A stretch of DNA of 64,000 nt from NCBI GenBank assembly GCA_900546695.1, contig URDX01000006.1, positions 1 to 64,000 of the forward strand. Reading direction: 5' to 3'. Positions 60,683-64,000 of this stretch are shown here, in pieces; position 1 is the first letter of the stretch, and the number at the start of each line of letters is the position of its first letter. A program made the translations under genes and the position numbers. The stretch comes from an uncultured Eubacteriales bacterium (GTDB taxonomy: Bacteria > Bacillota > Clostridia > Oscillospirales > CAG-272). The notes beneath the pieces were generated by a model. It was not told the origin of the DNA and ran no database searches. It saw only the letters and a list, made by a program, of their open reading frames with translations.

Positions 60683-60706
60683 TTGAACATTTGAGTATTT
60701 GTTCAA
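60683..60706. promoter_or_regulatory. Putative ArsR/SmtB operator of the zinc-efflux operon
   Basis: TTGAACA (60683-60689) and TGTTCAA (60700-60706) are perfect inverted arms around 10 nt, similar to SmtB-type TGAACA...TGTTCA sites. It lies just downstream of the -10 box, at about +6 to +29, where repressor binding would block transcription. Confidence 0.72.
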
Positions 60707-60718
60707 CCGTTTGACTGT

Positions 60719-60747
60719 ATTATATACAGCCGCACGGCGTTTGTCAA
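60719..60747 (-). promoter_or_regulatory. Consensus sigma-A promoter of the zinc-efflux operon
   Basis: On the minus strand: TTGACA (complement of 60742-60747), 17-nt spacer, TATAAT (complement of 60719-60724); both perfect. Confidence 0.88.
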
Positions 60748-60798
60748 TAGTATTTTTCGACTTTATCAAAAATTTTTTCGCGATTTTTGCGGAGATGC

Positions 60799-60867
60799 GG
60801 TAGTTTTGACCGTGACGAAACGGTAATTCTGACCTTGCCGAAGCGACAATTTTGACTTTGCCTAAAA
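60799..60867. repeat. Three 23-bp degenerate tandem units
   Basis: Units at 60799, 60822 and 60845 share the pattern gg/gac-a-g/attttgac(c)nntgncgaaac. They lie between the zinc operon promoter and the feoB 3' end, in an otherwise featureless gap. Confidence 0.8.
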
Positions 60868-60964
60868 TGTTTCGGCGGCGGAGAAGCAAAAAACGTATGC
60901 AAGTCCCCGCGCAGGCAGGGACCGGCATGTTTCTCTGAGTTATTGCGTTTCCGGGCTATTTCGT

Positions 60965-63316
60965 TTAAAGCGGAAAAACATAGGTAAACAGCAGCTTTGT
61001 CAGTGCAGCAAATATCCATGCGACGGTACACTGCCATACCACAATACCGGCAGCCCATCCCCTGCCGAGCTCGCGGCGGATGACCGCGACAGCAGCGACG
61101 CACGGGGTATAAAGCAGACAGAAAACGAGCAGTGCAAGCGCAGCAGACGGAGAGATGACCGTGCTGACGGCGGCACCCGAAAGCAGCACCGAAAGGGTGG
61201 ATACCACACTCTCCTTTGCCATAAAGCCCGCAAACAACGCGGTTACTATCTGCCATGTACCGAAGCCCAGCGGACGGAAAACGGGAGAGATAAAGCCTGC
61301 TATACGCGCGAGCATGCTCTCACCCGAATCCGAGACCATGACAAAGCGAAAATCAAAGGTGCGGAGCAGCCATATTATCACCGAGGCAATAAATATCACG
61401 GTAAAAGCACGGCGGACAAAATCCTTTGTCTTATCGAGCAGCAGTCTGCCGACATTTTTCGCGCCGGGCATCCGATAGTTAGGCAGCTCCATGACAAACG
61501 GTACAGCCTCACCGCGGAACAGGGTCTTTTTTGTGATAAGCGCGGTCAGAATCCCGACAAGGATACCGAGCAGATAAAGCCCCGACACGACAAGCCAGCT
61601 GTATCCAGGGAAAAATGCCGCGGCAAAAAAGCCGTATATCGGCAGCTTTGCGGTGCAGCTCATCATGGGCGTGAGCAGCACGGTCAGCTTGCGGTCGCGG
61701 TCGGAAGGCAATGTTCTGCTCGCCATGACGCCGGGTACGGTACAGCCGAAGCCTATCAGCATGGGAACGATGCTGCGACCGGACAGCCCTATCCTGCGCA
61801 GCAGCTTATCGGTGACGAAGGCAACCCGCGCCATATAACCGCTGTCCTCGAGCATGGAGAGAAAGAAGAACAGAATAACTATTATCGGCACAAAGCTGAG
61901 AACGCTGCCCACACCCGCAAATATACCGTCCACAACAAGCGAATGAATGACCTCGCTCACACCTATCCGCGTCAGTGCGGCATCGACCGCAGCCGTCAGC
62001 GCCGTTATTCCGCCGTCGAGCAGCTGCTGCAGATACGCTCCGACAAGCCCGAAGGTAAGATAAAATATCGCCGCCATAATGAGTATAAACGACGGGATAG
62101 CGGTAAAACGCCCCGTCAGCACGCGATCTATTCTGCGGCTGCGGATATGCTCTCGGCTCTCGTGCGGGCGCACGACTGTATCGCGGCAGAGTGCGTTGAT
62201 AAACGAAAAACGCATATCTGCTATTGCGGCGGCGCGGTCGAGCCCCCGCTCGCTCTCCATCTGAACGATGATATGCTCTATCATCTCGCGCTCATTTTCG
62301 CTCAGCTTAAGTGCCGCTTCTATGCGCGCGTCGCCCTCGACGAGCTTGCTCGCCGCAAACCGAACGGGAATCCCCGCCGCTGCGGCATGATCCTCGATGA
62401 GATGCATTATTCCGTGCAGACAGCGGTGTACCGCGCCGCCGTTTTCGTCCTTTGAGCAAAAATCCCATCTGCCGGGGCATTCGCGGTTCTGTGCGACGTG
62501 CAAAGCATGTCGCACGACCTCGTCGACCCCCTCATTCTTGCTTGCCGATATCGGAATGACGGGAATACCGAGACGCTCCTCCATTTCGTTTATCAGCACC
62601 GAACCGCCGCTGCCGCGCATCTCGTCCATCATATTCAGCGCAAGCACCATCGGCACGTCAAGCTCCATAAGCTGGAGGGTAAGGTAAAGATTGCGCTCGA
62701 TATTCGTCGCGTCGACGATATTGATTATCCCGCTCGGCTTTTCATCAAGGATAAAACGGCGCGAAACTATCTCCTCGCTCGTATACGGCGAGAGCGAATA
62801 TATCCCGGGCAGGTCGGTAACGCTCGCATCGGGATGTCCCTTTATCGTGCCGCTCTTGCGGTCGACAGTGACCCCCGGAAAATTTCCGACATGCTGATTC
62901 GAGCCTGTCAGCTGATTAAAAAGCGTTGTTTTTCCGCAGTTCTGATTTCCCGCAAGCGCAAAGGTCAGCGGTGTTCCTTTCGGCAGCGGCTCTGTGCGCG
63001 GCACATGATAACGCCCGCCCTCGCCGATACCCGGATGCTCGATTCTGCGCCGCTCACCGCCGTATGCGGGTCGCGATGCCTCAAATGCGCCGTCCGCAGG
63101 ACTTATCTCTATTTTTTTCGCGTCATCTACGCGCATCGTCAGCTCATAGCCGTGAATACGCAGCTCCATCGGGTCGCCCATCGGCGCGTATTTCATGAGC
63201 GTAACCGTCGCTCCCGGAATAACACCCATATCGAGAAAATGCTGCCGTAGACTGCCGTCACCGCCGACCGCGGTAATTACGGCACTGCCGCCTATTTCAA
63301 GCTCACTTAGTTTCAT
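60965..63316 (-). CDS. feoB: FeoA-FeoB fusion, ferrous iron transporter
   Basis: A 783-residue Fe(II) importer. A FeoA-type SH3 domain (residues 1-72: HFLDMGVIPGATVTLMKYAPMGDPMELRIHGYELTMR in outline) is fused through a ~40-residue linker to the FeoB G domain. The P-loop is GNQNCGKTT (about 122-130), with the G3 and G4 regions DLPGIYSLSPYTSEE and NMMDE. The GDP-dissociation-inhibitor helices follow, then the membrane domain with GFGCTVPGVMASR and two Gate-type halves. FeoA is usually a separate gene. A promoter lies at 63353-63381. Confidence 0.96.
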   Translation of the reverse strand: MKLSELEIGGSAVITAVGGDGSLRQHFLDMGVIPGATVTLMKYAPMGDPMELRIHGYELTMRVDDAKKIEISPADGAFEASRPAYGGERRRIEHPGIGEGGRYHVPRTEPLPKGTPLTFALAGNQNCGKTTLFNQLTGSNQHVGNFPGVTVDRKSGTIKGHPDASVTDLPGIYSLSPYTSEEIVSRRFILDEKPSGIINIVDATNIERNLYLTLQLMELDVPMVLALNMMDEMRGSGGSVLINEMEERLGIPVIPISASKNEGVDEVVRHALHVAQNRECPGRWDFCSKDENGGAVHRCLHGIMHLIEDHAAAAGIPVRFAASKLVEGDARIEAALKLSENEREMIEHIIVQMESERGLDRAAAIADMRFSFINALCRDTVVRPHESREHIRSRRIDRVLTGRFTAIPSFILIMAAIFYLTFGLVGAYLQQLLDGGITALTAAVDAALTRIGVSEVIHSLVVDGIFAGVGSVLSFVPIIVILFFFLSMLEDSGYMARVAFVTDKLLRRIGLSGRSIVPMLIGFGCTVPGVMASRTLPSDRDRKLTVLLTPMMSCTAKLPIYGFFAAAFFPGYSWLVVSGLYLLGILVGILTALITKKTLFRGEAVPFVMELPNYRMPGAKNVGRLLLDKTKDFVRRAFTVIFIASVIIWLLRTFDFRFVMVSDSGESMLARIAGFISPVFRPLGFGTWQIVTALFAGFMAKESVVSTLSVLLSGAAVSTVISPSAALALLVFCLLYTPCVAAVAVIRRELGRGWAAGIVVWQCTVAWIFAALTKLLFTYVFPL

Positions 63317-63352
63317 GTTTATTTTATATTCTCCTGTTTGGCTTTCCCTGTT

Positions 63353-63381
63353 ATGATACCATTTTAACGGTTATGTGTCAA
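63353..63381 (-). promoter_or_regulatory. Sigma-A promoter for feoB
   Basis: On the minus strand: TTGACA (complement of 63376-63381), 17-nt spacer, TATCAT (complement of 63353-63358). No clear Fur-type palindrome is seen around it. Confidence 0.75.
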
Positions 63382-63571
63382 GCATACAACGGAAAAAGTC
63401 GCTGACCCATGCCGCAGCGGCAAAAGTCAACGACCTGTCCCGTGTTCTCCTCGCAGACGCACTCGGTCTGCGGGAGCATTATGTACTTGAAAAAGCTATA
63501 TACGCGAGATCTGATTCGGCACGGCACGCACAGCATGGGAGACATTGCAAATGCGGCTTTGGCACGTCAGA

Positions 63572-64000
63572 TCACTTCGGTGCCGTCAGATGCGATCCGT
63601 CTGTGACGAACACGACCGTACCGTCGCGGTCGGTGCGGAACACCTCAGCGCCCACAGCGTCAAGCCGCTCAAGCGTGCCGTCATTCGGGTGCCCGTAGCT
63701 GTTATTTTTACCGCAGCTGATAACGGCATACATAGGCGAGAGCGCCGAAAGAAAGTCCGCGCCGCTCGATGTCGCCGCGCCGTGATGCCCGACGCCGAGT
63801 AAATCGACCCGCAGCATAGCCGCAGGATAACGGTCAAGCAGCTCCGCTTCGGTCTCCGTACCCGTGTCGGCGGCGAGAAATACACTGCTTGCGCCGAACG
63901 TAGCACGGACGGTCAGACACCGTTCGTTTTCGTCGGTCTCTTCGTCGTTCTCCGCATCCGTATCAAGCGGAGACATTATCGTCATCGAGAGCTTACCGAG
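63572..64000 (-). CDS. ComEC/Rec2-like metallo-beta-lactamase-fold protein, partial
   Basis: The C-terminal 142 residues of a protein whose start lies beyond the window. The frame is open to the edge (LGKLSMTIMSPLD...). Features: VRATFGASSVFLAADTG, VDLLGVGHHGAATSSG (metal-binding His-His), PMYAVISCGKNNSYGHPNDGTLERL and VFRTDRDGTVV. These match the extracytoplasmic nuclease domain of ComEC, which degrades one strand during DNA uptake. They also match small stand-alone secreted hydrolases of the same family. The part that would distinguish the two is missing. Confidence 0.8.
   Translation of the reverse strand, partial: LGKLSMTIMSPLDTDAENDEETDENERCLTVRATFGASSVFLAADTGTETEAELLDRYPAAMLRVDLLGVGHHGAATSSGADFLSALSPMYAVISCGKNNSYGHPNDGTLERLDAVGAEVFRTDRDGTVVFVTDGSHLTAPK

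Overview
The window looks like the chromosome of a moderately GC-rich, spore-forming member of the Clostridia (Firmicutes). The evidence is the sporulation regulator SpoVT, the hrcA-grpE-dnaK-dnaJ-prmA heat-shock operon with a CIRCE operator, the dgt-dnaG-rpoD operon, IreB, a class B sortase, a type II pantothenate kinase and a FeoA-FeoB fusion. Ribosome binding sites are of the AGGAGG type. About fifteen sigma-A promoters are readable, most with 17-nt spacing. Most genes are housekeeping. I saw no prophage, CRISPR array, rRNA or tRNA gene.

Layout. 1-0.9 kb: 5'-truncated IS481-type transposase. 1-4 kb: proC and two membrane proteins. 4-7.6 kb (minus): response regulator, histidine kinase and an anchored PDZ protein. 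7.8-11 kb: ychF and an orphan solute-binding lipoprotein. 11-18.5 kb (minus): dgt-dnaG-rpoD, a YigZ-type protein, hflX, rpmE. 18.8-25 kb: spoVT, a secreted C39-like peptidase, two decayed genes, a large zinc-ribbon/acidic membrane protein and a 5'-nucleotidase. 25-31 kb (minus): the heat-shock operon ending in prmA. 31-38 kb: NagD-type phosphatase, PanK-II, PduL, sortase B, IreB and a ferredoxin-like aldo/keto reductase. 38-48 kb: trmB, a DUF1700/DUF4097 pair, dxs-rarA, an FkbH/acyl-carrier-protein pair and a DUF1836 regulator. 48-58 kb (minus): uvrB-uvrA, an N-terminal remnant of a choloylglycine hydrolase-like gene, an ABC exporter, xpt and a glycosyltransferase. 58-64 kb (minus): a zinc/cadmium efflux operon (HMA protein, P1B ATPase, ArsR regulator), feoAB and a partial ComEC-like metallohydrolase.

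The most unusual signal crosses gene boundaries. Short degenerate tandem repeats, most often of 18 nt (six codons), sit at gene 3' ends and inside low-complexity protein segments. At hflX and ireB the repeat begins in the last codons and continues past the stop in the same frame. There the stop triplet (TAA or TGA) replaces what is CGA, CGC or CAA in the other units. Similar six-residue units build the dxs C-terminal tail, the GrpE N-terminus, the DUF1700-protein linker and the acidic protein at 22 kb. Other 3' flanks carry 17-, 23-, 27- and 37-nt arrays. This suggests a recurrent tandem-duplication process that supplies raw material for protein extensions.

Limits: all functions come from reading the sequence by eye. 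Family names rest on recognised motifs, and no database search was run.
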